From contig CAWGBF010000002.1 of NCBI GenBank assembly GCA_963820775.1, positions 306,661-370,660 of the forward strand: 64,000 nt of DNA, read 5' to 3'. The notes below the pieces were generated by a model, which saw only the letters and a program-made list of their open reading frames with translations, was not told where the DNA came from and did not search any database. The number at the start of each line of letters is the position of its first letter. The stretch's first letter is position 1. Both the position numbers and the translations under genes were made by a program. The stretch is from Roseiarcus sp963820775. Its GTDB lineage: Bacteria; Pseudomonadota; Alphaproteobacteria; Rhizobiales; Beijerinckiaceae. This document shows, in pieces, positions 35,942-45,067 of the stretch.

Positions 35942-36583
35942 CTACGCCGCTTGCGCCGCCTTCTGCTTGGGCCCGCGGCCCTCCATCGCCTCGGGCTGCT
36001 GTACGGTACGATCGCCGGTGTGAGCAGGGGCGTTCGAGATCCGGTAGGCTGAATCTCCAGCGCCGATCCGTTCGCGGATCACGGCATACCCTCGTTTGCG
36101 CAGCCCGGTGAGCGCCGCCCGCGTCGTGTGCGGCAGCCATCCCATTGCTTCGGTCAGGTTGGGGATGGTCGCGCCGTCTGACCGCTGCAGCAGATCGATG
36201 ACCCGCGCCAGCTTGCTGCCTTCTCGCGGGATGGCCATCCGACCCGGGAGTCCGCCTTCGTCCGGACTGGCGCCATTCTTCGCCTGCGGCTGAGACGCCT
36301 AGCCGGGCCCGATCGCCTCTTGCGATCCCTTGTCGACGGCGATGGCTTTCAAACCGGCCGCCGTCAGTTTGAGCGCGTAACCTCGCCCAGCATTATCGCG
36401 GCGCCAGGTCGGCGCTCCAGGTTTCGCCTCGATCTCGCGGGCCCAACCAAGCTTCGCGAGTTTGGCGCTGACTTTGCTGAGAGCCGCGCCCTTGATCGTT
36501 GGCGGCGCCAACAAGCAACGATCCGTGCGTTGTGCCGCAGCACTCATCATCACTAGTTGCGCGTCGGTAAGTTTGACACTCAT
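35942..36583 (-). pseudogene. DUF3489 gene, copy 2, amber-interrupted
   Basis: The first half (MSVKLTDAQLVMMSAAAQRT to AIGPG) ends in TAG at 36299-36301, where copy 1 has GAG. The same frame continues with ASQPQAKNGASPDEGG and the full DUF3489 signature to 35942. So a single base change (G to T) splits the gene. The C-terminal half could be made by reinitiation at the ATG at 36238. Compared with copy 1, everything else is colinear. Confidence 0.8.
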
Positions 36584-36617
36584 GATCCAACCCTTCCTCT
36601 CAGCCTGGAGGTCCGGG

Positions 36618-36652
36618 CGATCCGGCCCCTCACCAGGACGAGCCCCGGATCG
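36618..36652. promoter_or_regulatory. Palindrome upstream of DUF3489, copy 2
   Basis: CGATCCGG (36618-36625) and CCGGATCG (36645-36652), spacer 19 bases, 35 bp upstream of the DUF3489 start. Arms and spacing match the site at 10122-10156. Same interpretation: operator or accessory recombination site of the module. Confidence 0.45.
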
Positions 36653-36976
36653 GCCAGCGCCGATGGGGCGGTTGGGTCACGCGCGCTCGCCGCGCCGTCG
36701 GGGCTAAGGGTCTTGCGCGCAATGCTTTGCGCCGCGGAACGTCCTACACACATGCTCGATTTCGAGCCGAAAGCCAGTCCTTTCTTGGCGGACGGTGAAC
36801 TGGTGAGGCGTCGATCAATAGATGAGTGATCGTGGGCTTGCCGCGATCCTCGCCTTCATCGCCATGTGGTGGCAGGATCGCATGGCTGCGTGGCTTTTCG
36901 CCCCTACGCCGCCTGGGAGGCCTTTGCCTCTGCGCTGAACGGGCCGATCCTTGTGCTGAAATGACAGGAAGGCCGG

Positions 36977-37483
36977 ATGCGCCGCGTCGTGATAGTCAAC
37001 GACAAGATGCAGCAAGGCTATCGCTATGAGCTGTCGGCGTCGGTCGGCCGCGATTTCGACCCGCAGTTCCGGCCCGACCTCACCCCGAAGCAAATGCTCG
37101 AACTTGGCGTGTTCTGCGGCAAATACCTCAGCGATTGCCGAGATGAATATCCCGCGAGCTGGTTCGCGCGCGCCAAGCTCTCGCGCTCCGGCCGCGACTG
37201 CTCCTTGAACTATTTCGGCGTGGACGCCAGCCAACCCTTGTCGGAGTGGCGAAGGAAGGGCTGGATGCATGCGGACGATCCGCGCGGCTGGTTCCAGTGG
37301 TATTGCCGCTACTACATGGGCCGGCGGCTGCCCGACGAGGACGCCCGCCAGATCGGGCGCTGGAAGGCGATGAAGCGCCATGTGTCGCAAATCAGGAGAC
37401 ATTGCGAGCCGGGCGATCCGATGTGCCGGCCGCGCCAGCGCCAAGCGCTCTTGCACTGGGCCTATGACAGCCGGAGAATTTAG
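36977..37483 (+). CDS. Conserved hypothetical protein
   Basis: 168 residues with AGGAAGG upstream of the ATG. The sequence is distinctive: PKQMLELGVFCGKYL near residue 35-50, DDPRGWFQWYCRYYMGRR near 100-117, then CEPGDPMCRPRQRQALLHWAYDSR at the C-terminus. Proteins with the WFQWYCR-Y-GRR pattern occur widely in bacteria and also in fungi, without known function. No signal peptide or membrane segment. It stands alone between the recombinase module and the ABC operon. Confidence 0.7.
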   Translation: MRRVVIVNDKMQQGYRYELSASVGRDFDPQFRPDLTPKQMLELGVFCGKYLSDCRDEYPASWFARAKLSRSGRDCSLNYFGVDASQPLSEWRRKGWMHADDPRGWFQWYCRYYMGRRLPDEDARQIGRWKAMKRHVSQIRRHCEPGDPMCRPRQRQALLHWAYDSRRI

Positions 37484-37759
37484 CCGACGTTCACCGGATG
37501 CCGTCTCCGACGACGGCCAAGATGCCCGGTCTTGGTGACCCGAAGCATCTAGGCGCGCGCTTCGGCCTCACTGTCGTGCTGCGAACATGGGGCTCACGTC
37601 ATCGCGCCGGGCAGCACCATATCGACCCTGCGGTTATGACGCCCAGCGTACCGGTGGCAACACGGCGCGCTCTACTGGGGCTGGCGGTGCCGCCAGTGAG
37701 ACGCGCCTTTTTACAAGTATCGCCGGTGCGCTGACGCCGGCAGGTCCGCCCGCGCAGGC

Positions 37760-38567
37760 TCAGACGGTTCCGCCAAGCTCGCCCGAGAGCTGCTGCAGCT
37801 CCTTGCCCCCCGCCATCAGGTTTTGCAGATCGTCCATCGGGATTTCGGCTTTCGTGTAGGTGCCGAGGGTCTTGCCGCGGTTCAGCACAGTGAAACGGTC
37901 GCCAGCGGCATAAGCGTGCCGGACGTTATGGGTGATGAAAATCACACCGAGCCCCTTCTGGCGGACCAGATGAATGTACTTGAGCACCATCGAGGTCTGG
38001 GCGACGCCAAGCGCCGAGGTCGGCTCGTCCAGGATCAGCACCTTCGCACCGAAGTACACCGCCCGCGCGATCGCCACGCATTGGCGCTCGCCGCCCGACA
38101 GCGTGCCGACCGCTTGGTGGGGGTCGCGCACGTCGATTCCGATCTTCGTGCATCTCCTCGCGCGTGACCTCATTGGCGGCTTTGAAATCGATTTGCCGGA
38201 ACGGCACAACTCCGACGAGCGGCTCCCGCCCCATAAAAAAATTGCGGGTGATCGACATAAGCGGGATCATCGCCAGGTCCTGGTAGACCGTGGCGATTCC
38301 GGCATCGAGCGCGTCGCGCGGACTGGCGAAGGAGACTGGCTTGCCTTCGACCAGATATTCGCCGCTGGTCGGACGGTGAACGCCCGCCAGCGTTTTGATC
38401 AGGGTGGACTTGCCCGCGCCATTGTCGCCAAGCAGACAATGGACCTCGCCCGCCCGGACCGAGATTGAGACGCCCGAAAGGGCGATGACCGGCCCAAAAT
38501 GCTTGACGATATTGCGGACCTCGATGATGGGCGGCCGCCCGCTCACGTTCGTGTCGCTCATGATCAC
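37760..38567 (-). pseudogene. Sugar-type ABC transporter ATPase, frameshifted
   Basis: The first frame (38567 down) has Walker A GDNGAGKSTLIKT and the Q-loop VYQDLAMIP. The second frame (to 37760) has the signature LSGGERQCVAIARA, Walker B VLILDEPTSALG and the switch His FITHNVRHAY. They join near 38145, where GAGATGCACGAAGATCGG holds one base too many or too few for the expected MRKIGIDVRDP. Length (about 265 codons) fits a single-domain ATPase of the ribose/inositol/fructose class. With the permease and binding protein it would import a sugar or polyol. A true mutation would kill transport. Confidence 0.8.
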
Positions 38568-38576
38568 TGCTCCCGC

Positions 38577-39723
38577 TTAGCGCTCGCCGGTGACTTTGCG
38601 GCGGATGTAGTTGTTGAACAGCACGGCAATGAGAAGCATCGCTCCGAGAAAAACCTGGAACCAGTCGCTGTCGAATGTGGTGTAGGTCAGTCCAATCGAA
38701 ACGACGCCAAAGATGATTGCGCCGACGAAGGCACCGATCGCCGAACCATATCCTCCCGTCAGAAGACATCCGCCGATCACGGCGGCGATGATCGCCTCGA
38801 ACTCCTTTTGAACTCCGCGACGCGCGTCGGTCGAGCCGGCGTCGAGGACGGTCAGGATCGCAACCAACGCCGCGGCGCAGGCGGTTAACATGAAAAGGCT
38901 AGTCTTCACACGGCTTACCGGAACGCCGGAATTGCGCGCCGCGTTCGCATCGCCTCCCGCGGCGTAGATCCAGTTGCCGACCCGCGTCCGCAACAGGACC
39001 CAGGTCGCCACGATCGCAAAACCGATAAACCAGATGATCGATACGGGCACGCCGCTGACTTTTGGCAAGGCCGGTGTCGAATTTCTCGATGAGACCCTGG
39101 CCCGCGAGCCACGAGAAGAATCCCTGGAAGGCGACGCCCGAAAACAGGCTCTTCACCACGCCGTCCTGAACCACCTCGTCGACACCCCGCAACTGGGTCG
39201 AACCGCCCGTGGCGAACTTCAATCCGACCAGGGTGAGGCCGCGCAGGATGAACAGAAACGCCAGCGTGACGATGAAGGACGGAAGCCTCGTCAGGATGAC
39301 GAGCTGTCCGTTGATCGCGCCGAGAATGCACGCGAACGCGAGCGTCGCAACGATGGCAAGAGAGAGGGGCCAATGCGCATTCACTAGAAAGGCAGCGAAT
39401 GCCAAGCCAGTAAAGGCGATCATGGAGCCGATCGAGAGATCGAACTCGCCTCCGATCATGAGCAAAGCGGCGGCGATTGCGAGGATGCCGAGCTGCGAGG
39501 CGGGCGCTAAAATTGTCATCACGCCGCTCAGCGTGAACATCGACGAATTGGCGGTGAAAAGGAAAAAGATGATGACAAGGACCAGGCCGGCGAGGGCGCC
39601 GAGCTCCGGCCGGCGCATGGCACCGGTCAGAAAGGACGTTTTGCGCAGCCGTTCGTCGACGATTTGAGCCGGCTTCATCGGCTGACCGGGTGGCGCAGTT
39701 TGTGTCTCTTGGGCGCGGCTCAT
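38577..39723 (-). pseudogene. Sugar-type ABC transporter permease, frameshifted
   Basis: The start at 39723 (MSRAQETQTAPPGQ) has GGAGGAG upstream. Frame 1 encodes about six hydrophobic helices (LGALAGLVLVIIFFLF, SLAIVATLAFACILGAING) and the LPSFIVTLAFLFILRGL block of the RbsC-type family. Frame 2 carries IIWFIGFAIVATWVLL, the conserved GGDANAARNSGVPV (EAA-like region) and the final helices to 38577. They join at the AAAA run at about 39063; one A fewer restores GLAKVSGVPVS. Probably one 380-residue permease. Confidence 0.8.
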
Positions 39724-39838
39724 TGCGCATCTCCTCCCTCGAGCGGCCGTTGCGGCCAGCAAATTCTGGGCAGTAGGGGACGCCGGGCGTGGCGGCCCCT
39801 ACCGAGTGCGAAGGTCGGCTTTGGCCGAGCTCCGCGGG

Positions 39839-40786
39839 TCAACGGATGCCCTTTGCGGACAACTCGATCACCTGCGCAGCCTTGCCCTTGGTGATCAGGT
39901 TAGGGCCGGAGGCGACGTTGCTGCCGGGGATCAGTCCATACTTGGCGTAATTCGCCAGAAATACGACCGGCAGGTAGCCCTGCAGGAACTGCTGCTGATC
40001 GATCGCGAATGCGGCTTCGCCCGCGGCCACCGCCTTGAGGAACCCGGGCGAGAGATCGAACGTTGCTACATTAATCTTGCCCTGTTTGCCCGAGTCCTTG
40101 ACTGCGGCGAGCGACGGCTCGCCAGCTGTTCCGGCTCCGAGCGCGAGGATCGTGTCGACGTCGCTATTGGAGGCGAGCGCCGCCTTCACTTTCGCTCTGC
40201 CCTCGGCCGGTTCGTTCGAGACAGGCAGCACGGTCACCTTGCCGCCGAAGCCTTCGGTGAAGCCCTTGCAGCGAAGATCGAGGGCCACGTTCCCGACTTC
40301 CTGGTTGACACAGAGAGCGACTTTCCCGCCCATTTCCTTGAGCTTCTCGCCGGCCGCCTTTCCAGCGGTCTCCTCGTCCTGGCCGACGTGAAGGAGCGCG
40401 CCCAGAGACTTCGACACGTCCGATCCAGAATTCATCGATATGACCGGAATGCCGGCGGCGACCGCCTTCTTGATTGAGGGACTCAGCGCCGACGCGTCGG
40501 GAATCGAAACGATGAGTCCGGACGGCTTTTGGTTGATGGCGGCGTCGATCAATTGGGACATTGCGACCATGTCGAAAGTTTCGGGAGCGCGGTAGTCGAC
40601 TGAGACGCCCGTGTCCTTGGCGCCCGCGACGACCCCGTTCTTGACCACCGACCAGAAAGGATCGTTGGCCTGTCCGTGGCTCACGACGATGATGTGGACA
40701 TTGTCGGCGGCGATCACGGGCGCCGCGATGGCGCCCGCGGCTATGAACGTCACTGCAGCGACGGTCGTTTTGATCAAGTGTTTCAT
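39839..40786 (-). CDS. Periplasmic sugar-binding protein of ABC transporter
   Basis: 315 residues with GGAGGAAATGGC before the ATG. Signal peptide residues 1-26 (TTVAAVTFIAAGAIAAPVIA). The mature protein is a type I periplasmic-binding fold: IIVVSHGQANDPFWSVVKNGV, then GLIVSIPDASALSPSIKKAV, the GKAAGEKLKEMGGKVALCV block and ILALGAGTAGEPSLAAVKD. It resembles the ribose/inositol/rhizopine-binding class. It is first in the minus-strand operon with the permease and ATPase. The ligand cannot be told from sequence. This gene is intact, unlike its two partners. Confidence 0.88.
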   Translation of the reverse strand: MKHLIKTTVAAVTFIAAGAIAAPVIAADNVHIIVVSHGQANDPFWSVVKNGVVAGAKDTGVSVDYRAPETFDMVAMSQLIDAAINQKPSGLIVSIPDASALSPSIKKAVAAGIPVISMNSGSDVSKSLGALLHVGQDEETAGKAAGEKLKEMGGKVALCVNQEVGNVALDLRCKGFTEGFGGKVTVLPVSNEPAEGRAKVKAALASNSDVDTILALGAGTAGEPSLAAVKDSGKQGKINVATFDLSPGFLKAVAAGEAAFAIDQQQFLQGYLPVVFLANYAKYGLIPGSNVASGPNLITKGKAAQVIELSAKGIR

Positions 40787-41339
40787 GCCATTTCCTCCTT
40801 CATGGGCGAAATTGCCCTGCGCGAGCCGCGAAGCCCGGATTGATTAAGCGGTCGCGGCTCGAATCGTTGAACGGCGACCGCCCTGACGGTTTCTAGGTCT
40901 CTTGGAGCTCGCCAGCGAGAAGCGCTGTGATGAAGGGAGGCGGCGCACCGCATACGCCCGACGGCGAAGTCCTGCGCTTAGGACGGCTCTCATGGCTCGT
41001 TCCTCCCATGACGGCCGCTCGACCGGTGGGTGCGGTTTCGAAGCGCGCAAGCGCTTAAAGACGCGCCGCGTTCGCCGGCTCAGGGCGCCAAAGGTATTTC
41101 TACAGCGCGACTCCTCGATTGTCGAAGCCGAAGTGGCCGATCTAGCCAAGGCCGGTCTGCCAGAAAAATGAAGGCTTAAAGATTCAAAATACTGGCTTTG
41201 TCTCGGGCGACGGTGTCCGCGTGTCGGTCGCGAAAAATTCTCTCGTCCCTCGATATTGGGCAAGCGTGAACGATCATCCGCACATCAAATCCGACGCCGT
41301 AGGTCCAAGCGAAAGCGACCCAATGCCTCCGCGTAAGCA
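40787..41339. promoter_or_regulatory. Promoter region of the sugar ABC operon
   Basis: No gene supported on either strand. The perfect 8-bp palindrome AAGCGCTT at 41049-41056, within GCGCAAGCGCTTAAAG, resembles the central half-sites of LacI-family operators. Such regulators often control this transporter class, but no LacI gene is in the window and the site is some 260 bp from the binding-protein start. The rest shows only antisense-type open frames. Confidence 0.3.
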
Positions 41340-41399
41340 CTGATCGAGCAGTCCGACTGAAGACTTCACGGTCAACGTCACAATGGCATCTGGATGAGG
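41340..41399 (+). pseudogene. IS6 transposase fragment, 5' side of the intron
   Basis: Frame read as KTSRSTSQWHLDE, ending at the first DDE aspartate. It matches the segment before the same motif in IS6 transposases (WHLDEV). Upstream of about 41340 the frame is lost. The group II intron follows directly and the coding continues at about 43263. Confidence 0.55.
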
Positions 41400-43262
41400 G
41401 TGTGCCGCGAAGGCTTCCGCAGTGCTGTGGTGGCCGAGCTGCATGGAAGATGAGGGCAGGCCCCTCGAAGCCGACCGTCAGGGGTAGGCTTCAAACCACT
41501 GCAAGCTGCGACGGTAAAGAGCCGTGGTGGTGAGCGTTGCAGGAAAAGGCGGACTTCAGTCCGTCAGGTGAGGGTTAGAGAGACGAGCGCAAGCGAACCG
41601 CTGATGAAGTGTCGAAAAGTGCAAGACGATGTCGAAACCAGGGGGAATTCGTTAACCTGGGACGAGCCTGGGGGGCGGCCTGATTTCTGCCCAGGCGGCA
41701 TCCGGCATGAAGGCGGCGTGACTCTTAACCAGGCTTCCGTGCGGAACGCGGGAACCTGTCGCCCCGATGCTAAGGGAGAAACCCAAATAGGCGGTCCCTA
41801 TGAGGGTGAGATTACCGAGGCGGGGCACAGGGGCGGAGCAACCCGTAGTAGTGTTGAAGGTCCTGTAAGGGGGCTGGAGCGAAGGGGTTGCGTTGTTCAG
41901 CTCTGGAATGAGGACAACCGGCGACGGGAGGATCCTCGTGGATAGAGCAAAGCCGTATTCAATTCCGAAAAGGGAGGTATGGGAAGCTTACAAGAGGGTC
42001 AGAGCAAAGCATGGGGTGGCTGGCGTAGACGGTCAGACGATTGCGGACTTTGAGGCTGATCTTGCGAACAACCTCTACAAGCTCTGGAATCGACTGACGT
42101 CGGGCAGCTACTTTCCGCCGCCGGTGCGGCGGGTCGATATACCGAAGAGCGATGGCAAGACGCGACCGCTGGGCATCCCCACGGTGGCGGATCGCATCGC
42201 GCAGATGGTGGTCAAACGCCACCTGGAACCTATGGTGGAACCCAAATTTCACCCGGATTCTTATGGATACCGGCCCGGCAAATCGGCGCTCGATGCGATC
42301 GGCGTGCCGCGGCAGCGATGCTGGCGTCACGACTGGGTTCTTGATCTCGACATCAAGGCCTTCTTCGACAGCATCGAACCGGAACTTCTGATGCGGGCAG
42401 TGCGCAAGCACACCGATTGCCCGTGGGTGCTTCTATACATCGACAGATGGCTGAAAGCGCCGGTGCAGATGCCGGACGGGAGGCTCGTCGGGCGAGAACG
42501 AGGAACGCCGCAGGGCGGGGTGATCAGCCCCCTCCTGGCAAACCTCTTTCTTCACTATGCGTTCGACATGTGGATGGGTCGGAACTTCCCGGACATTCCG
42601 TTCGAACGCTATGCCGACGACGCGATCTGTCACTGCAGGACGGAGGGCCAAGCGGTGGCGCTTCGGGCAGCTCTGGGCGCGCGTTTTGCTGACTGCGGAC
42701 TGACGCTTCATCCTGACAAGACCAAAATTGTCTTTTGCAGAGATGAAAGCCGACGGGACACGCACCCGATCATCAAGTTCGACTTTCTCGGCTATACGTT
42801 CAGGCCGAGGCTGGTGAACAAGAGGGCCGGAGGCATGGGCGTCTCGTTCAGTCCCGCCGCCAGCCCGACGGCGCTCAAGGCGATCCGCGGAACCATCCGT
42901 AGTTGGTCGATGCACCTGCGTAGTGACAGGGCCCTGGATGATCTGGCGCGGATGTTCAACTCGAGCATACGCGGCTGGGTCAACTATTATGGACGGTTCT
43001 GTCCCTCGGCACTCTATCCCACCCTGTATAACATCGAGCGATACTTGGCGCGATGGGCCTCCGGAAAGTACAAGTCCCTACGCAGACACAAGCGGCGTTC
43101 CCGACACTGGCTTGCGCGCATCGCTCAACGTCAGCCTCGGTTGTTCGCCCATTGGCCTCTGCTCCATGGACACGGCCGAACAATGGGACCCGGATGATGC
43201 GAGAGTATCACGTCCGGTTCTAAGAGAGCGCGGGGGTGAAACTCCCCCGCGCCACTCGCCTG
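41400..43262 (+). ncRNA. Group II intron RNA (boundaries approximate)
   Basis: The 5' end GTGTGCCGCGAAGG at about 41400 fits the GUGYG consensus. About 500 bases of structured sequence precede the intron protein. Domain V is at 43187-43220 (ACCCGGATGATG paired with ATCACGTCCGGT), followed by the domain VI stem GCGCGGGGG / CCCCCGCGC at 43229-43252. The stop codon of the reverse transcriptase lies inside domain V. The exons on both sides are halves of one IS6-family transposase, so the 3' end must lie close to 43255-43264. Confidence 0.75.
41938..43197 (+). CDS. ltrA: Group II intron reverse transcriptase/maturase
   Basis: About 419 residues from a GTG at 41938 with GGGAGGA upstream (the frame is open from 41893). 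Reverse transcriptase blocks: RVDIPKSDGKTRPLGIPT, DLDIKAFFDSI, GTPQGGVISPLLANLFL, FERYADDAI with the catalytic YADD, and FDFLGYTF. Maturase domain with SSIRGWVNYYGRF, then RRHKRRSRHWL. No HNH endonuclease domain follows. The gene is intact and differs clearly from the other intron protein at 21472-22803, so the two introns belong to different classes. Confidence 0.92.
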   Translation: MDRAKPYSIPKREVWEAYKRVRAKHGVAGVDGQTIADFEADLANNLYKLWNRLTSGSYFPPPVRRVDIPKSDGKTRPLGIPTVADRIAQMVVKRHLEPMVEPKFHPDSYGYRPGKSALDAIGVPRQRCWRHDWVLDLDIKAFFDSIEPELLMRAVRKHTDCPWVLLYIDRWLKAPVQMPDGRLVGRERGTPQGGVISPLLANLFLHYAFDMWMGRNFPDIPFERYADDAICHCRTEGQAVALRAALGARFADCGLTLHPDKTKIVFCRDESRRDTHPIIKFDFLGYTFRPRLVNKRAGGMGVSFSPAASPTALKAIRGTIRSWSMHLRSDRALDDLARMFNSSIRGWVNYYGRFCPSALYPTLYNIERYLARWASGKYKSLRRHKRRSRHWLARIAQRQPRLFAHWPLLHGHGRTMGPG

Positions 43263-43640
43263 GCCGTAGTGATCGCGGGCCGGCGGTTCTGGCTTTGGCG
43301 CGCGGTTGACGACGAAGGCGAGGTTCTCGACCTGCTCGTGCAACGACGGCGCGATCGAGCTGTAGCTGTGAAATCGATGCGCAAGCTGATCAAAAAACAA
43401 GGCTTCGCACCTGACGTTTTGGTGACCGACAAGATACGTTCGTTCGTGCGGCGCGGCAAGGTCCGAGACCGGATTGTCGGCGCGTCATGAGCAGGGGTTG
43501 CGCAAAACAATCGGGCTGAGAATTCGCATCAACCGACACGACGGCGCGAGTGCAAGATGCAGCGTTTCAAATCGCCGGGATCAGCTCAGCGCTTCGTGTC
43601 TGTTCATGCCGCCGTCCAAAACACTCACATGGGGAGGGTC
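43263..43640 (+). pseudogene. IS6 transposase fragment, 3' side of the intron
   Basis: It continues the exon at 41399: VVIAGRRFWLWRAVDDEGEVLD, then KSMRKLIKKQGFAPDVLVTDK with the second Asp, and after a frame change near 43455 the segment NRAENSHQPTRRRECKMQRF with the final Glu, fading at about 43640. Besides the intron, the transposase also has internal small deletions, so splicing alone would not restore it. Confidence 0.7.
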
Positions 43641-43933
43641 GGGTCAAGAGTGATGTTTAGTTTCTCATGAGGAAGACTCCAATCCGTGTCTCCCTATCCA
43701 AGGTCTGAGCCCGATCGCGCAACCTGGTCGTTTCCGCACCAGATCAACCTCACATTCGGTCGCCGTTCGCGACGGCTGCACCAAGATCCCGCATGCGGCG
43801 GGTGGGGCTCAAGAGGACGAAACCATTCTTCAACGCGGCTTTTTAGGGCCATAGTGTTTTGCGGTTCGTCCGCCCGGATCGACCAGAAATGATCAGGTTC
43901 TGGAAGATTTGAGAATGCGGTCAATGTCTATCA

Positions 43934-44268
43934 TCAGGCGGCCCGCACCACGGCTCCATCAATGACGACGCCGGCGGTCACATACTTCCAGAGCGCCACC
44001 AGCAGCTTTCGCGCTAGCGCCACGATCGTTGACTTGCGCAGGCGCCCGCCGTTGCGCCTGACGCGCTCGTGAAACCAACGCGCCAGCGCTGATTGCGGCT
44101 GGTGGCGCAGCCATAGCCAGGCAAGTTGTAACATTGTCGTCCGCAGCCTCGGGTTGCCCGCTTTGGACACTCCTTGTTCGTGGGCAACCGATCCGCTTTT
44201 GCCACGGTGTCGGGGCCAGCGCGGCGTAGGGCCGCCACCTGCCTTCGGTTGGCAAAGCTTCGATAGAA
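43934..44268 (-). pseudogene. IS110-family transposase C-terminal fragment
   Basis: The last 78 residues are in one frame: MSKAGNPRLRTTMLQLAWLWLRHQPQSALA to WKYVTAGVVIDGAVV, a typical IS110 C-terminus. The preceding NRRQVAALAGLAPTPW-type segment is in other frames, so indels separate them. The fragment is cut on its right by the IS21 terminal repeat at 44269. The non-coding stretch 43641-43933 is probably the rest of this IS. Confidence 0.65.
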
Positions 44269-44423
44269 TGTCAATCGGCGCGGAAACGGCCCCCCGGATC
44301 GGCGTGCAAAAGGGACCCCTTGGTGGTGACGGATCGAGGCGGCAGCGCTCGCCCCGGCGGAGCTGGTGGGGGTTGCGCAGCCGGGGCGAGCGCGGTTCGG
44401 TTAAGTTGAGAGTTTTTTGGCGT

Positions 44424-44534
44424 CAGGCGCGGTTCTTGAAGCGCCAGCTGTCGTTGCCGGTCTCGACGATGTCGCAGTGATGGGTGAGGCGGTCGAGGAG
44501 CGCGGTAGTCATCTTGGCGTCGCCGAATATCGCA
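44424..44534 (-). pseudogene. istB: istB C-terminal remnant
   Basis: The frame AIFGDAKMTTALLDRLTHHC and then DIVETGNDSWRFKNRA with the stop at 44424 is the standard end of the IS21 helper ATPase. Its ATPase core, about 110 residues, is missing between this piece and the N-terminal piece at 48994-49329. Confidence 0.8.
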
Positions 44535-44559
44535 GGGCGCCAGCATTTTTGATCGGGTA

Positions 44560-45048
44560 GTGTCGCACGTCACGATCACGGACCCGCGCCACTTCCTATT
44601 TGGTCATCGACTTTCGGTCCTCGATGAGCGTTCTGGGCGCGGCCCTTCCTACGTGGTTGTCGAGCTGGGCGACGGACGCAAACGTTCGGTTCGGATCGCC
44701 GCAACGGACCTCGTTCCGCCAGGAAACTCGTCGAGCGCAGCGGGGCCCATCCTGCCCCGTATCAGTGTTCGTACGTTGATCCCCTTGGCGCGGCATTTGA
44801 ACAGGATTCTAACCCTCCTCACCGAGGAGGTGATTCGCGATGAGCCTGCAGGCCCTTCCGCGTCGTCGCGTTGCGTCTCCACCATCGATCCCGGCCGTCA
44901 AGATCAACCGGTTTTCGGTAGCCCCTCCGTATCTGTGGCCGAACCTGTCGCCAGAGACTCAAACCCAGATAGCCCGAATATTGGCGGAGCTGTTGCGGCG
45001 GATGCTGCCGGCGGATGTGGCGCCGGCAAGGGAGATGGCCCGTGCTGA
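44560..45048 (+). CDS. DUF5372-like small protein, 3' extended
   Basis: From a GTG at 44560 the product begins MSHVTITDPRHFLFGHRLSV and continues SYVVVELGDGRKRSVRIA, similar in pattern to DUF5372 proteins (VT-THP-HPL-G) that accompany serine recombinases. The convincing part is about 95 residues (to LTEEVIRD). The rest of the frame to 45048 is antisense-like and overlaps the next small gene, so the natural stop has probably been lost. It is the first gene of the unit inserted in istB. Confidence 0.45.
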   Translation: MSHVTITDPRHFLFGHRLSVLDERSGRGPSYVVVELGDGRKRSVRIAATDLVPPGNSSSAAGPILPRISVRTLIPLARHLNRILTLLTEEVIRDEPAGPSASSRCVSTIDPGRQDQPVFGSPSVSVAEPVARDSNPDSPNIGGAVAADAAGGCGAGKGDGPC

Positions 45049-45067
45049 TCGCCGCGCGCGTCGCTGA
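44840..45067 (+). CDS. Small recombinase-associated protein
   Basis: 75 residues, with GAGGAGGTGA before the ATG. The centre VAPPYLWPNLSPETQTQIARILAELLRRM is like the short helical proteins encoded just before large serine recombinases in many proteobacterial elements (LWP-LS-E-Q-QLA). It overlaps the recombinase start by 26 bp. A helper or directionality role is inferred from this linkage. Confidence 0.55.
   Translation: MSLQALPRRRVASPPSIPAVKINRFSVAPPYLWPNLSPETQTQIARILAELLRRMLPADVAPAREMARADRRARR

Noticed and set aside
36815..37456. Minus-strand 213-residue frame
   Set aside because: Antisense to the well-supported 168-residue gene and without family resemblance.
40844..41263. Minus-strand 139-residue frame upstream of the sugar-binding protein
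   Set aside because: Arg/Ser-rich composition typical of antisense frames in GC-rich DNA, no ribosome site; more likely promoter region.
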